Of a stretch of DNA of 64,000 nt, positions 35,746 through 44,094 are shown one piece after another. Both the position numbers and the translations under genes were made by a program. Position 1 is the first letter of the stretch, and the number at the start of each line of letters is the position of its first letter. The stretch covers positions 1 to 64,000 of the forward strand of contig QZDW01000016.1 of NCBI GenBank assembly GCA_009917545.1, given 5' to 3'. The DNA comes from a bacterium 1XD42-76. GTDB lineage: Bacteria; Bacillota; Clostridia; Lachnospirales; Lachnospiraceae. The notes under the pieces are model-generated. The model ran no database searches and had not been told where the DNA came from. It worked only from the letters and a program-made list of their open reading frames with translations.

Positions 35746-36527
35746 ACACACAGATGCTTGCGGTTATCAAAAAAGACCTGCGGGGAATCACTTCTAACCG
35801 GCGTATGGTGATTACACTGTTGATCGTCCCTCTGGTTATGACTGTGTTTCTCCCTACCGTTTTTGTTTTTATTCCGTATCTTGCACCAGAACAGGGGGAG
35901 GACTTTCGAGGCATGGTGGAAATGCTGCCATTGGCAGAAACCGGCGAAGGTATGCATAAAAGTATGATCCGCCTGATCTTAAATTATATCCTGCCGGTGT
36001 TTTTTCTGATTATTCCTATTATGTCATCTTGTGTGATGTCGGCGTCGTCCTTTGTGGGAGAAAAGGAGAAACGGACCCTGGAAACTCTTTTATACAGCCC
36101 GCTTTCAGTGAAGCAGATTTTCACAGCCAAGGTGATGGCGTCGCTTCTTCTGAGTATGTCTGTTTCCCTTCTTTCTTTTTTGGCTATGCTTGTGGTTTTG
36201 GAAACAGAAACATGGCTGATCACCGGCAGCATAGTGATGCCGGATGGAAAATGGCTGATTATTATGTTGCTTGTTGCACCGGCAGTATCGCTGACAGCCA
36301 TCACTCTGACTGTCCGCGTGTCCGCCAGGGCAAAGAGCGTGGAGGACGCACAGCAGGGAGCGGCCTTTCTGCTGATGCCGGTGGTACTTTTGCTGGCAGG
36401 ACAGTTCATGGGGATTCTGCTTGTCAGTGCATGGCTCCTGATTCTTGTGGGCATCCTGTGCGCCCTGTGTGGGATATGGCTGCTGAAAAAATCTATGTAC
36501 GGTTTCCAATATGAAGCCCTGCTATAG
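35742..36527 (+). CDS. ABC-2-type transporter permease
   Basis: This 261-residue membrane protein pairs with the preceding ATPase. About six hydrophobic helices are visible, among them MVITLLIVPLVMTVFLPTVF, LNYILPVFFLIIPIMSSCVM and LIMLLVAPAVSLTAITLTVR. VGEKEKRTLETLLYSPLSVK is a cytoplasmic loop characteristic of ABC-2 exporters such as NatB. It overlaps the ATPase stop and is followed by a gap with the promoter of the next gene. Confidence 0.9.
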   Translation: MNTQMLAVIKKDLRGITSNRRMVITLLIVPLVMTVFLPTVFVFIPYLAPEQGEDFRGMVEMLPLAETGEGMHKSMIRLILNYILPVFFLIIPIMSSCVMSASSFVGEKEKRTLETLLYSPLSVKQIFTAKVMASLLLSMSVSLLSFLAMLVVLETETWLITGSIVMPDGKWLIIMLLVAPAVSLTAITLTVRVSARAKSVEDAQQGAAFLLMPVVLLLAGQFMGILLVSAWLLILVGILCALCGIWLLKKSMYGFQYEALL

Positions 36528-36611
36528 AAAATGTGTCGGTTGACTGGCGGCTTTGAACAAAGTGGGACAGACTCAGCCCTCTGACCCTCTGAAAACTCTA
36601 CGGAGCGTTGA

Positions 36612-36639
36612 TTGAAATCTCTTTTTCCGGTGCTATAAT
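36612..36639 (+). promoter_or_regulatory. Promoter for HTH regulator gene
   Basis: TTGAAA (36612-36617) and TATAAT (36634-36639) are 16 bases apart, with an extended TG-C before the -10 box. It lies 24 bases before the coding start. Confidence 0.65.
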
Positions 36640-36662
36640 GACAGTGAGAGGAGCAATAAGAA

Positions 36663-37247
36663 ATGGATCATACAAAAATAGGACAGCTGATCTACAGGCT
36701 GCGTAAGGAAAAGCACCTCACCCAGCAGCAGCTGGCAGATCAAATCGGAATCAGCGATAAAACAGTCTCTAAATGGGAGCGGGGGTTAGGATGCCCGGAT
36801 GTGTCGTTCCTTCTGGAACTGTCAGGATTTTTTAATGTGGATCTCGAAAAACTGCTTTCCGGTCAGCTGGATGAAAATGAGATTTCAGGAGGTAATATGA
36901 AAAGAATGAAGTTTTATGTCTGCCCTGTCTGCGGGAATCTTGTCACGGCAGCAGCAGAAGCAGGGATTTCCTGTTGCGGTAAAAAATTAGAACCAATGGT
37001 GCCCAGAAAAGCAGATGAGGGAGAACAGCTCAATGTGGATACCATCGAAAATGAATATTTTATCACCAGCAGGCATCCAATGGAGCGTTCCCATTACCTT
37101 GCATTTGTGGCTCTGGTAACCGGGGACAGTGTGATCCTGCGAAGGCAGTACCCGGAATGGGAATTGCAGACGAGGGTTCCTGTTCTGCCGCATGGAACTC
37201 TGTTTTGGTATTGTACGGAGCATGGGCTGTTTTACCAGAAACTTTAG
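36663..37247 (+). CDS. XRE-type regulator with desulfoferrodoxin-like zinc/iron domain
   Basis: This 194-residue protein starts with a Cro/C1 helix-turn-helix (IGQLIYRLRKEKHLTQQQLA, GISDKTVSKWERGLGCPD). After residue 78 it carries a second domain, KFYVCPVCGNLVTAAAEAG then CCGKKLEPMVP, the four-cysteine site of the desulfoferrodoxin front domain. Later histidines (SRHPMERSHYLAFV) resemble the neelaredoxin-type iron ligands. It may sense metal or oxidants and act on the adjacent ABC exporter. Fusions of this kind are known in clostridia. The sensing role is inference. Confidence 0.82.
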   Translation: MDHTKIGQLIYRLRKEKHLTQQQLADQIGISDKTVSKWERGLGCPDVSFLLELSGFFNVDLEKLLSGQLDENEISGGNMKRMKFYVCPVCGNLVTAAAEAGISCCGKKLEPMVPRKADEGEQLNVDTIENEYFITSRHPMERSHYLAFVALVTGDSVILRRQYPEWELQTRVPVLPHGTLFWYCTEHGLFYQKL

Positions 37248-37299
37248 ATTGCCTTTTTTTCACCAATCGACACTTGTAAGGAACCCCCCGATAGCCTTC

Positions 37300-37406
37300 C
37301 TGTGTTCCAGGTGAGCAACATCGCCATGAATGAAAGGAATCCATGCGCATTTGGCATCCCTGAATCTATGCCGCCTGACGGCGGCGAGACTTTCATAGTA
37401 ATAATG
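37300..37406 (-). repeat. ~107-bp dispersed repeat, reverse copy
   Basis: Plus-strand landmarks are CAGGTGAGCAAC, ATGAATGAAAGGAATCC, ATTTGGCATCCCTGAATCTA and GCCGCCTGACGGCGGCGAGA. The core hairpin GCCGCC/GGCGGC is intact. It lies between the HTH regulator and the PTS-like gene. Confidence 0.8.
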
Positions 37407-37548
37407 CAATAGGGAGAGGAAAAAATTGATAAAAAAATAACAAAAAAGTAGAAATTTCTTTGTTTTCCTTGCTTTTTTCTGACATTTATGCCAGAATACA
37501 GTAACTAAAATGAACGTTATTTTTTTAACGGAATTGGGAGGATGCTGT

Positions 37549-38589
37549 ATGAATACAACAGGGAAACGCAAGGAGACATGGAAGGAGTATTTGGAACGTA
37601 AGCAGATCCGCTTTACTGTACAGACGTACCTGATTGATGCACTGGGGGCGATGGCCTTCGGATTGTTTGCTTCCCTTTTGATCGGCACGATTTTTTCTAC
37701 GCTGGGGGACAAGACGGGAGTGGAAATCTTTACGACGATTGCTGCCTATGCCAAGAGCGCGACCGGAGCAGCGCTTGGTGTTTCCATCGCCTATGCTTTA
37801 AAAGCGCCGCAGCTCGTTTTATTCTCGGCGGCTACAGTCGGGATTGCAGGCAATGAGCTCGGCGGGCCAGTTGGTGCCCTGGTGGCAACGATTGTGGCGG
37901 TGGAGCTCGGTAAGCTGGTATCCAAAGAGACACGGGTCGATATTCTGGTGACGCCCGGCGTGACGATCATTTCCGGCGTCCTGGCAGCTCAGTTTGTGGG
38001 GCCGGGGGTGTCGCAGTTTATGACCCTGTTCGGAAATATGGTAAAGACAGCCACGGAAATGCAGCCGTTTTTCATGGGGATCCTGGTCTCGGCATTGATT
38101 GGTATCGCGCTTACGCTTCCAATTAGCAGCGCGGCGATCTGCATTATGTTAAGCCTGGACGGAATTGCCGGCGGCGCTGCCACGGCGGGCTGCTGTGCGC
38201 AGATGATCGGCTTTGCCGTCATGAGTTTTAAAGAAAACGGCTGGGGCGGGCTGCTGGCGCAGGGTCTTGGGACATCTATGCTGCAAATGGGGAATATTGT
38301 AAAGAATCCTAAAATCTGGATTCCGCCGACACTGGCTTCGATGATTACCGGACCCGTTTCCACAATGGTGTTCCGACTGGAAAATATTCCGGCTGGCTCC
38401 GGCATGGGAACCTGCGGCCTTGTGGGCCCCATTGGTATCTACACAGCCATGACAGACGGCGGCGTCAATATGTGGCTGGGAATTCTTCTGGTGTGTTTTG
38501 TGCTTCCGGCTGCTCTTACGTTTCTCTTTGGTGAGCTCCTCCGCAGAACCGGGGGGATCCAAGACGGGGATTTGAAACTCGACTTGTAG
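37549..38589 (+). CDS. PTS EIIC-like membrane protein (PF13303 type)
   Basis: This 346-residue, highly hydrophobic protein has about ten membrane helices and belongs to a stand-alone EIIC-like family. Typical stretches are YLIDALGAMAFGLFASLLIG, LGVSIAYALKAPQLVLFSAA and GMGTCGLVGPIGIYTAM. No EIIA or EIIB domains are nearby, so ordinary sugar uptake with phosphorylation is not assured. GGGAGG lies before the ATG at 37549. A secreted repeat protein gene follows 16 bases later and may share its transcript. Confidence 0.82.
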   Translation: MNTTGKRKETWKEYLERKQIRFTVQTYLIDALGAMAFGLFASLLIGTIFSTLGDKTGVEIFTTIAAYAKSATGAALGVSIAYALKAPQLVLFSAATVGIAGNELGGPVGALVATIVAVELGKLVSKETRVDILVTPGVTIISGVLAAQFVGPGVSQFMTLFGNMVKTATEMQPFFMGILVSALIGIALTLPISSAAICIMLSLDGIAGGAATAGCCAQMIGFAVMSFKENGWGGLLAQGLGTSMLQMGNIVKNPKIWIPPTLASMITGPVSTMVFRLENIPAGSGMGTCGLVGPIGIYTAMTDGGVNMWLGILLVCFVLPAALTFLFGELLRRTGGIQDGDLKLDL

Positions 38590-38605
38590 GAAATGAGGTT
38601 GCGTT

Positions 38606-39763
38606 ATGAAGAACTATGCAGAACAGTTCGGCTACGACAGAAGAACAGGAAAACAGTGGGCACAGACAGGCAGAATGCTGCATGCGCCTGACGGCAGATG
38701 CCGCACATATATGCAGATTCTGGCAGTATGCCTGATGCTGCTTTTCCCGGCAAAGACAGTATATGCAGAAGAGACAGCACGATTGCAGGAAACGGCGGAA
38801 GAGACAAACACAGGCGGCGAAAGCAGCCAGACAGGGGCGACAGGTCTCTGGCAGTATTTGCAGGAATTTGGAGAAAAGACAACGCAAAGCGGCTGGTCGT
38901 CAGGAGAGGATCTCTGGCAGTATTTGACAGCGCTTGGGGAAACCGTCCGCAGCGGCGAGGGACAGGGGGGAGATTTCTGGCAGCATTTGACAGGACTTGG
39001 GGAAGTGATCTGCAGCGACTGGATGCAGGAGGAGGAACTGCGGCAGTATCTGACAGCGATCGGAGAGACAGCGCATGGAGCCTGGGTACAGAGCGGGGAC
39101 TTCTGGCAGTATGTATGGAAGCCGGGAACATTCGTCCGTGATGGCTGGATTCGGGATAACGGTGTCTGGTATTATTTTGACAGTGAGGGAAACATGGCTG
39201 CCGGCACTACGATGGAGATTCACGGACATTCCTATTCCTTTGATGAAAGCGGGGCCTGGACAGAAGCACCGGGGGCGGTACAGCCGTTTGCCAGCCTGGC
39301 ATGCGGGCGGTTTGAGAATTCTGTGTATGAGCATCCCTGGGCCGGGGTTCGCCTCACGCTCCCTGAGAATACGCTTGTGTGGAGTGAGGATATGCTTTCT
39401 GGTCTCTCTGCGTTTGATTATATCCCGAGTTATTATGATTTTCTGGCTGTGATTCCGGGCAAAATGGCGATTGGGATGGTGGTACAGTATAATAACGATC
39501 CGCTAGAGAGGATTTTGGAGGACGATCGGGCAGTGTTCTCTGACTTCTGGGGAACGTTCGATTTTGAGCCGTCCGAGCCAGAGGAAGTGACGGTGGCCGG
39601 ATATCCCTGTAAGAGAATCTCCTGCCAGCCGTTTGGCACTATGCATCTGGACGCGTACCTGCACCAGAAGGACAACAAAGTGTGGTACCTTCTTGTACTC
39701 GCACCGGAGGAACAAGGGAAGGCAGTCAGGGAAATGATGGCTTCAGTTGTGCCGGCGGGGTAA
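38606..39763 (+). CDS. Secreted protein with WQYL repeats and wall-binding motif
   Basis: This 385-residue protein has a long basic leader then a hydrophobic signal segment (MQILAVCLMLLFPAKTVYA) ending about residue 54. Five degenerate repeats follow (about 78-180): LWQYLQEFGEK, LWQYLTALGETV, FWQHLTGLGEVI, LRQYLTAIGETA, FWQYVWKPG. Next comes a single glucan-binding-like motif, GWIRDNGVWYYFDSEGNMAAG. The last ~170 residues (HPWAGVRLTLPENTLVWSED onward) are a globular domain I do not recognise. The start at 38606 follows GAAATGAGGTTG. Probably surface-bound or secreted; function unknown. Confidence 0.75.
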   Translation: MKNYAEQFGYDRRTGKQWAQTGRMLHAPDGRCRTYMQILAVCLMLLFPAKTVYAEETARLQETAEETNTGGESSQTGATGLWQYLQEFGEKTTQSGWSSGEDLWQYLTALGETVRSGEGQGGDFWQHLTGLGEVICSDWMQEEELRQYLTAIGETAHGAWVQSGDFWQYVWKPGTFVRDGWIRDNGVWYYFDSEGNMAAGTTMEIHGHSYSFDESGAWTEAPGAVQPFASLACGRFENSVYEHPWAGVRLTLPENTLVWSEDMLSGLSAFDYIPSYYDFLAVIPGKMAIGMVVQYNNDPLERILEDDRAVFSDFWGTFDFEPSEPEEVTVAGYPCKRISCQPFGTMHLDAYLHQKDNKVWYLLVLAPEEQGKAVREMMASVVPAG

Positions 39764-39809
39764 GAATTGCCGCTTCCTTTGAACAGGGGATACTACAAAA
39801 ATCAGGATT

Positions 39810-39862
39810 GGGAAAGTCATGCTGACGACCTTGTTCTGCCAAGGACGTGACATGACTTTCCC
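39810..39862 (+). terminator. Hairpin after secreted protein gene
   Basis: GGGAAAGTCATG and CATGACTTTCCC form a perfect 12-bp stem; the loop has a further short pairing. No T run follows directly, so it may be a structured leader element rather than a terminator. Confidence 0.45.
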
Positions 39863-39889
39863 GCAAATGCAAAAAAAGAAAAAAGGGGC

Positions 39890-39918
39890 TTTACAAATCG
39901 CGGAAAACAGGATATAAC
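39890..39918 (+). promoter_or_regulatory. Possible pyrG promoter
   Basis: TTTACA (39890-39895) and TATAAC (39913-39918) are 17 bases apart. If used, it would place three repeat copies in a ~480-base leader before pyrG. Confidence 0.45.
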
Positions 39919-40029
39919 TTTAAAGGTAAAGCGGGAAAGACAAATGTCCGCTGCAATGTACAGCAGAATAGAGGATATATTTTATGACGATGGTGTCAGG
40001 ATCAGGTGGATTCTGTCACCTTTTTTGTT

Positions 40030-40134
40030 ACTGTGAAAGTCCATCGCCGCAGGCGGTCTAAGTTCAGGTATGCCAAATGCGCCTGACTACTTTCATTCCT
40101 GGTGGCGCGCTCACCTGTGGGCGAATGAAGGTTT
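40030..40134 (+). repeat. ~107-bp dispersed repeat, tandem copy 1
   Basis: First of three head-to-tail copies before pyrG. It is the most diverged of the three in the hairpin part (ATCGCCGCAGGCGGTCTAAG). Confidence 0.85.
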
Positions 40135-40242
40135 ACTGTGAAAGTCTCGCCGCCATTAGGCGGCATAAATTCAGGTATGCCAAATGCGCGTGGATTACTT
40201 TCATTCCTGGTGGCGCGCTCACCTGTGGGCGCATGAAGGTTT
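40135..40242 (+). repeat. ~107-bp dispersed repeat, tandem copy 2
   Basis: This 108-base unit runs ACTGTGAAAGTCTC, GCCGCCATTAGGCGGC (hairpin), ATAAATTCAGGTATGCC, AAATGCGCGTGGATTACT, TTCATTCCTGGTGGCGCGC, CACCTGTGGGCGCATGAAGG. It is used here as the reference unit. Copy 3 is almost identical. Confidence 0.9.
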
Positions 40243-40350
40243 ACTGTGAAAGTCTCGCCGCCATTAGGCGGCATAAATTCAGGTATGCCAAATGCGCGTG
40301 GATTACTTTCATTCCTGGTGGCGCGCTCACCTGTGGGCGCATGAAGGTTA
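40243..40350 (+). repeat. ~107-bp dispersed repeat, tandem copy 3
   Basis: Nearly identical to copy 2 and ends about 60 bases before the pyrG start. Near identity of copies 2 and 3 points to recent duplication. Confidence 0.9.
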
Positions 40351-40408
40351 CAGCAGCAGTGAACGTTCTTTGGCTCTCTGAAAATTTTACAGAGGACAGG
40401 AGGTAAAT

Positions 40409-42157
40409 ATGGCAGTGAAGTATGTGTTTGTGACCGGAGGCGTTGTCTCCGGGCTTGGCAAAGGGATTACAGCCGCATCGTTAGGCAGGCTTCTTAAGGC
40501 GAGAGGTTATCAGGTGACGATGCAGAAGTTTGACCCGTATATTAACATGGATCCGGGAACTATGAATCCCATCCAGCACGGAGAGGTGTTTGTGACGGAC
40601 GACGGCACGGAGACGGATCTGGATTTGGGACATTATGAGCGTTTCATTGATGAAAGTCTGGATAAAAATTCCAATGTGACGACGGGGAAAATCTACTGGA
40701 CTGTGCTCCAGAAGGAGCGCCACGGGGATTTCGGCGGCGGTACGGTGCAGGTGATTCCGCATATTACGAATGAGATCAAGGACCGTTTTTCACGTGCAAA
40801 ATCGAGGGATGTCGATCGGATCGTGATAATCGAGGTGGGCGGTACGGTGGGCGATATCGAGAGCCAGCCGTTTCTGGAAGCGATCCGTCAGTTCCGCCAG
40901 GAGGCGGGCTTTGGCAATTCCGTACTGCTGCATGTCACGCTTGTTCCATACCTGAAAGCATCCGGCGAATTAAAGACAAAGCCCACGCAGCAGAGCGTCA
41001 AAGCCTTACAGGGCATGGGCCTCTCCCCGGATGTGATCGTCTGCCGCACGGAAGTACCGCTTGACGAGGGGATCCGGGGTAAGATCGCTCTTTTCTGTAA
41101 TGTACCGGAAGATCATGTCTTGCAGAATCTGGATGTGGAATATCTTTACGAGGCTCCGCTCGCAATGGAACGCGAACGCCTGGCGCACGTGACGCTTTCC
41201 TGTCTCGGCCTTCCCTGTCCGGAACCGAAGCTGGGGGACTGGAAGCGCATGGTCGATGCCCTTAAAAAACCGCAGAGCGAGGTCACGATTGCGCTGGTGG
41301 GAAAATATACCCAGCTTCACGACGCCTATTTAAGCGTTACCGAGGCCCTGAAGCATGGCGGAATCGCCAACCGCACCAAGGTCTGTATCCGCTGGGTGGA
41401 TTCAGAAACACTCAGGCCGGAAAATATGGAAGAGACGTTTGCAGGCGTGGACGGAATCATCATCCCCGGAGGATTCGGCTTTCGCGGTACGGAGGGCATG
41501 ATCCTGGCAGCCGGGTACGCGAGGACGGAAAAGCTGCCGTTTTTCGGGATTTGTCTCGGTATGCAGATGGCGATTGTGGAATTTGCGAGAAATGTTCTGG
41601 GCCTCAGAGACGCCAACAGCGCTGAACTGAATCCTGACACCACACATCCGGTGATTGATCTCATGCCGGATCAGAATGGGATCGAGGATCTGGGCGGGAC
41701 GTTGCGGCTGGGAGCATATCCGTGCGTATTGGATACGCATTCAAAAGCCTTTGCGATGTATGGCACAGAGGAGATAAACGAACGCCACAGGCATCGGTTT
41801 GAAGTCAATAATGATTACAGGGAAGCACTCAGTGGGAACGGGATGTTTCTCAGCGGTCTGTCACCGGACGGAAGGATTGTGGAAATGATTGAACTGCCGG
41901 AGCATCCGTTTTTCGTGGGAATCCAGGCGCATCCGGAATTTAAGTCCAGGCCGAATCATGCGCATCCACTGTTCGCGGGATTTGTGGAGAGTGCGGAGGA
42001 ACAGGGCGTTTTACGGCGTGCAAAGAGGCTTTTGATGAAGCGGAATCATCTGACAGAAGCAGAGGCGCACCGGTATTTACAGAAAACAAGCATGGATACA
42101 GGGCGGAGCATGATGGAGAGCGCGCATATGGTAACGCTTTTGATTCCGGAGGATTAA
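40409..42157 (+). CDS. pyrG: CTP synthase with C-terminal ANTAR-like domain
   Basis: CTP synthase makes CTP from UTP, ATP and glutamine. The amidoligase part (1-270) shows [35 protein letters not shown] and [14 protein letters not shown]. The glutaminase part shows [23 protein letters not shown] (nucleophile Cys) and the late [13 protein letters not shown] with the His-Glu pair. At 582 residues it is about 40 longer than the usual form. The added tail, [20 protein letters not shown] then [16 protein letters not shown], matches the ANTAR pattern of helical RNA-binding antiterminators. AGGAGG lies before the ATG. It may couple CTP production to RNA-level control; that is inference. Confidence 0.95.
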   Translation: MAVKYVFVTGGVVSGLGKGITAASLGRLLKARGYQVTMQKFDPYINMDPGTMNPIQHGEVFVTDDGTETDLDLGHYERFIDESLDKNSNVTTGKIYWTVLQKERHGDFGGGTVQVIPHITNEIKDRFSRAKSRDVDRIVIIEVGGTVGDIESQPFLEAIRQFRQEAGFGNSVLLHVTLVPYLKASGELKTKPTQQSVKALQGMGLSPDVIVCRTEVPLDEGIRGKIALFCNVPEDHVLQNLDVEYLYEAPLAMERERLAHVTLSCLGLPCPEPKLGDWKRMVDALKKPQSEVTIALVGKYTQLHDAYLSVTEALKHGGIANRTKVCIRWVDSETLRPENMEETFAGVDGIIIPGGFGFRGTEGMILAAGYARTEKLPFFGICLGMQMAIVEFARNVLGLRDANSAELNPDTTHPVIDLMPDQNGIEDLGGTLRLGAYPCVLDTHSKAFAMYGTEEINERHRHRFEVNNDYREALSGNGMFLSGLSPDGRIVEMIELPEHPFFVGIQAHPEFKSRPNHAHPLFAGFVESAEEQGVLRRAKRLLMKRNHLTEAEAHRYLQKTSMDTGRSMMESAHMVTLLIPED

Positions 42158-42169
42158 GGGAGGCTACAG

Positions 42170-43387
42170 ATGCATTTTACGATTAACAAGAATTATACGA
42201 AGCTGCAGGGAAGCTATCTGTTTGCAGCGATTGGAAAAAAGATAGCCAGATTCCAGGAAGAAAACCCGGATGTGGAGATCATCCGTCTGGGAATCGGGGA
42301 TGTAACGCAGCCAATTGCGCCGGCGATTCTTACGGCGATGCACAAGGCAGTGGATGAGATGGGGCATGCAGAGACATTCCGCGGCTACGCGCCGGAGCAG
42401 GGGTATGAGTTCCTGAGAGATGTGATTGCCGAAAAAGATTTCAGGGAGAGAGGGTGTGACATTTCGGCAGACGAAATTTTTATATCAGACGGGGCCAAAT
42501 GTGATTCCGGTAATCTCCAGGAAATCCTGGGGCCAGGTAATACGATTGCTGTCTGCGACCCGGTCTATCCGGTCTATGTGGATGCCAATGTTATGGCCGG
42601 ACGCACGGGAAGCTTTGATATGGCGACAGGGAAATTCGGCGGGGTGGTCTATATGCCTTGTCTGGAGGGCAATGGATTCCTGCCAGAGCTTCCCGCAGAA
42701 CGCGCAGATATCATTTATCTCTGCTTCCCGAATAATCCGACCGGGGAGGCGATCACAAAGGCAGAACTACAGAAATGGGTGGATCATGCGAATCAAAACG
42801 GCTCCCTGATTATTTTTGACGCTGCCTACGAAGCGTATATCCGTGAGGAAGGCATCCCTCACTCCATCTATGAGTGCGAGGGCGCAAGGACATGCGCGAT
42901 AGAAATGCGCAGCTTTTCGAAAAAGGCAGGATTTACCGGGGTACGGCTTGGGTTTTCTGTAATCCCGAAGGAACTGCGTGCGGACGGGGAGAGCTTAAAT
43001 GCCCTCTGGCTGCGCCGCCAGGGAACCAAATATAACGGCACACCGTATATCGTACAGAGGGCCGGGGAGGCCGTCTATTCTGAGGAAGGGAGCGTGCAGG
43101 TAGCGGCCCAGATCGACCGTTATATGGAAAATGCAGCCCTGATTCGTAACGGACTCATCGACGCAGGCTATCAGGCCTTCGGCGGAGTGAATTCACCGTA
43201 TATCTGGATGAAAACGCCGCACGGGATGCCGTCGTGGGAATTTTTTGATTTCCTGCTCACACATGCCGGAGTGGTGGGGACGCCGGGCGCGGGCTTTGGC
43301 CCCTCCGGAGAGGGGTATTTCAGACTGACTGCTTTTGGAACTTACGAAAATTCAATAAAAGCACTCGAAAAGATCAGAAAAATATGA
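42170..43387 (+). CDS. dapL: LL-diaminopimelate aminotransferase
   Basis: This 405-residue PLP enzyme converts tetrahydrodipicolinate directly to LL-diaminopimelate, a short lysine and cell-wall precursor route. Seen are NKNYTKLQGSYLFAAIGKKI (the DapL-type opening), LGIGDVTQPIAPAI, ISDGAKCDSGNLQEILGPG, CFPNNPTGEAITKAEL, and the PLP lysine in RSFSKKAGFTGVRLGF. Length is standard for DapL. AGGGAGG lies before the ATG, 12 bases after pyrG, so the two are co-transcribed. Confidence 0.96.
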   Translation: MHFTINKNYTKLQGSYLFAAIGKKIARFQEENPDVEIIRLGIGDVTQPIAPAILTAMHKAVDEMGHAETFRGYAPEQGYEFLRDVIAEKDFRERGCDISADEIFISDGAKCDSGNLQEILGPGNTIAVCDPVYPVYVDANVMAGRTGSFDMATGKFGGVVYMPCLEGNGFLPELPAERADIIYLCFPNNPTGEAITKAELQKWVDHANQNGSLIIFDAAYEAYIREEGIPHSIYECEGARTCAIEMRSFSKKAGFTGVRLGFSVIPKELRADGESLNALWLRRQGTKYNGTPYIVQRAGEAVYSEEGSVQVAAQIDRYMENAALIRNGLIDAGYQAFGGVNSPYIWMKTPHGMPSWEFFDFLLTHAGVVGTPGAGFGPSGEGYFRLTAFGTYENSIKALEKIRKI

Positions 43388-43570
43388 TTTCTTATTCAAT
43401 TTATAAAATGTCAGATAAAAAGAAATATGATTTACATGTAAATCCTTCGTTAAAATTCTGATGTCAGAAAATAATTGGCTGTTCGAATGTGCATCGGCTG
43501 TCCAGCAGAGCGGTTGGGAAAAGCGATGAAGGAAATTCACACCTGGAGACTTGACAGAGAACCATCAGAT

Positions 43571-43668
43571 GGGGCTGTCGCACTAAGAAATTTTTATACA
43601 GGATATCACTTTTCGCGGAGAATGAAAACGCTATATCCTGTATGCCTTTTTCTTGTTGCGGCAGCCCC
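43571..43668. repeat. Nested inverted repeat, structured element
   Basis: Outer arms GGGGCTGTCGCA (43571-43582) and TGCGGCAGCCCC (43657-43668) pair with one mismatch. Inner arms TACAGGATAT (43597-43606) and ATATCCTGTA (43633-43642) pair perfectly, enclosing a ~26-base loop. A TTTTTG follows the outer arm. It may be a small structured RNA, a MITE-like relic or the dapL terminator. Confidence 0.55.
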
Positions 43669-43674
43669 TTTTTG

Positions 43675-43731
43675 TTGCTGTGAAAGTCCGCCGCCGACAG
43701 GCGGCATGAATTCAGGGATGCGAAATACACT
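43675..43731 (+). repeat. ~107-bp dispersed repeat, truncated copy
   Basis: Only the first half of the unit is present: TGCTGTGAAAGTCCGCCGCC, GACAGGCGGCATGAATTCAG, GGATGCGAAATACAC. It breaks off exactly where the gatA fragment begins. Confidence 0.75.
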
Positions 43732-43935
43732 TGAAAAAAAGAGTACTTTTATCCGAAGGGCTTTCCGGGGATGTAAGAGAAGGAGTGGAACGTGCCACTT
43801 CCTATTTAAAGAAAGCAGGCACAAGCGTGAACGTGTTCAATCTGGGCCATATGGAATACACGATTCCGGCCTGCTATGTTATCGCTTCATCAGAGGCCAG
43901 TTCCAGCCGCGCACGTTTTGACGGTGTGAAATGCG
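43731..43935 (+). pseudogene. Stranded internal fragment of gatA
   Basis: The translated text LLSEGLSGDVREGVERATSY and TIPACYVIASSEASSSRARF then DGVKCG matches a middle stretch of GatA, the amidase subunit of Glu-tRNA(Gln)/Asp-tRNA(Asn) amidotransferase (compare the family pattern Y-x-A-PAEAS-NLARFDGVRYG). Nothing before or after it continues the gene, and the catalytic Ser-Ser-Lys region is absent. It abuts a truncated dispersed repeat on the left. It must be a leftover of a rearrangement; a complete gatA is expected elsewhere. Confidence 0.72.
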
Positions 43936-43995
43936 GTTTATTACTCCCCTCTACAGACAAAAAACAACGAACACACACGGTTTCACAAAAACCTA

Positions 43996-44024
43996 TTGAT
44001 TTTATGAACCTTATCAGGTATATT
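43996..44024 (+). promoter_or_regulatory. Promoter for plsX
   Basis: TTGATT (43996-44001) and TATATT (44019-44024) are 17 bases apart. The spacer contains an inverted repeat, ACCT-TATC-AGGT, that could be an operator for a fatty-acid regulator; I cannot match it firmly to FapR or FabT sites. Confidence 0.5.
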
Positions 44025-44094
44025 AATAACAGTTCAGGCAGGTCTGCCAAAAACGGTGCAGGCCTGACAGATTCAGAGGGAAAGAAGGAAAGAC

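Noticed and set aside
40030-40350. Tandem ~108-base units looked like a CRISPR array
   Set aside because: The units are too long, there are no unique spacers, and no cas genes are present. The same unit occurs singly and in both orientations elsewhere.
40135-40350. Repeat hairpins as ANTAR target sites
   Set aside because: The hairpin loops (four-base ATTA, or six-base CATTAG if the last pair opens) do not have the A1/G4 pattern of known ANTAR-binding loops.
40002-40406. Short open frames inside the repeats on both strands
   Set aside because: Their peptides only mirror the repeat period; they have no ribosome sites and their frames are not kept between copies.
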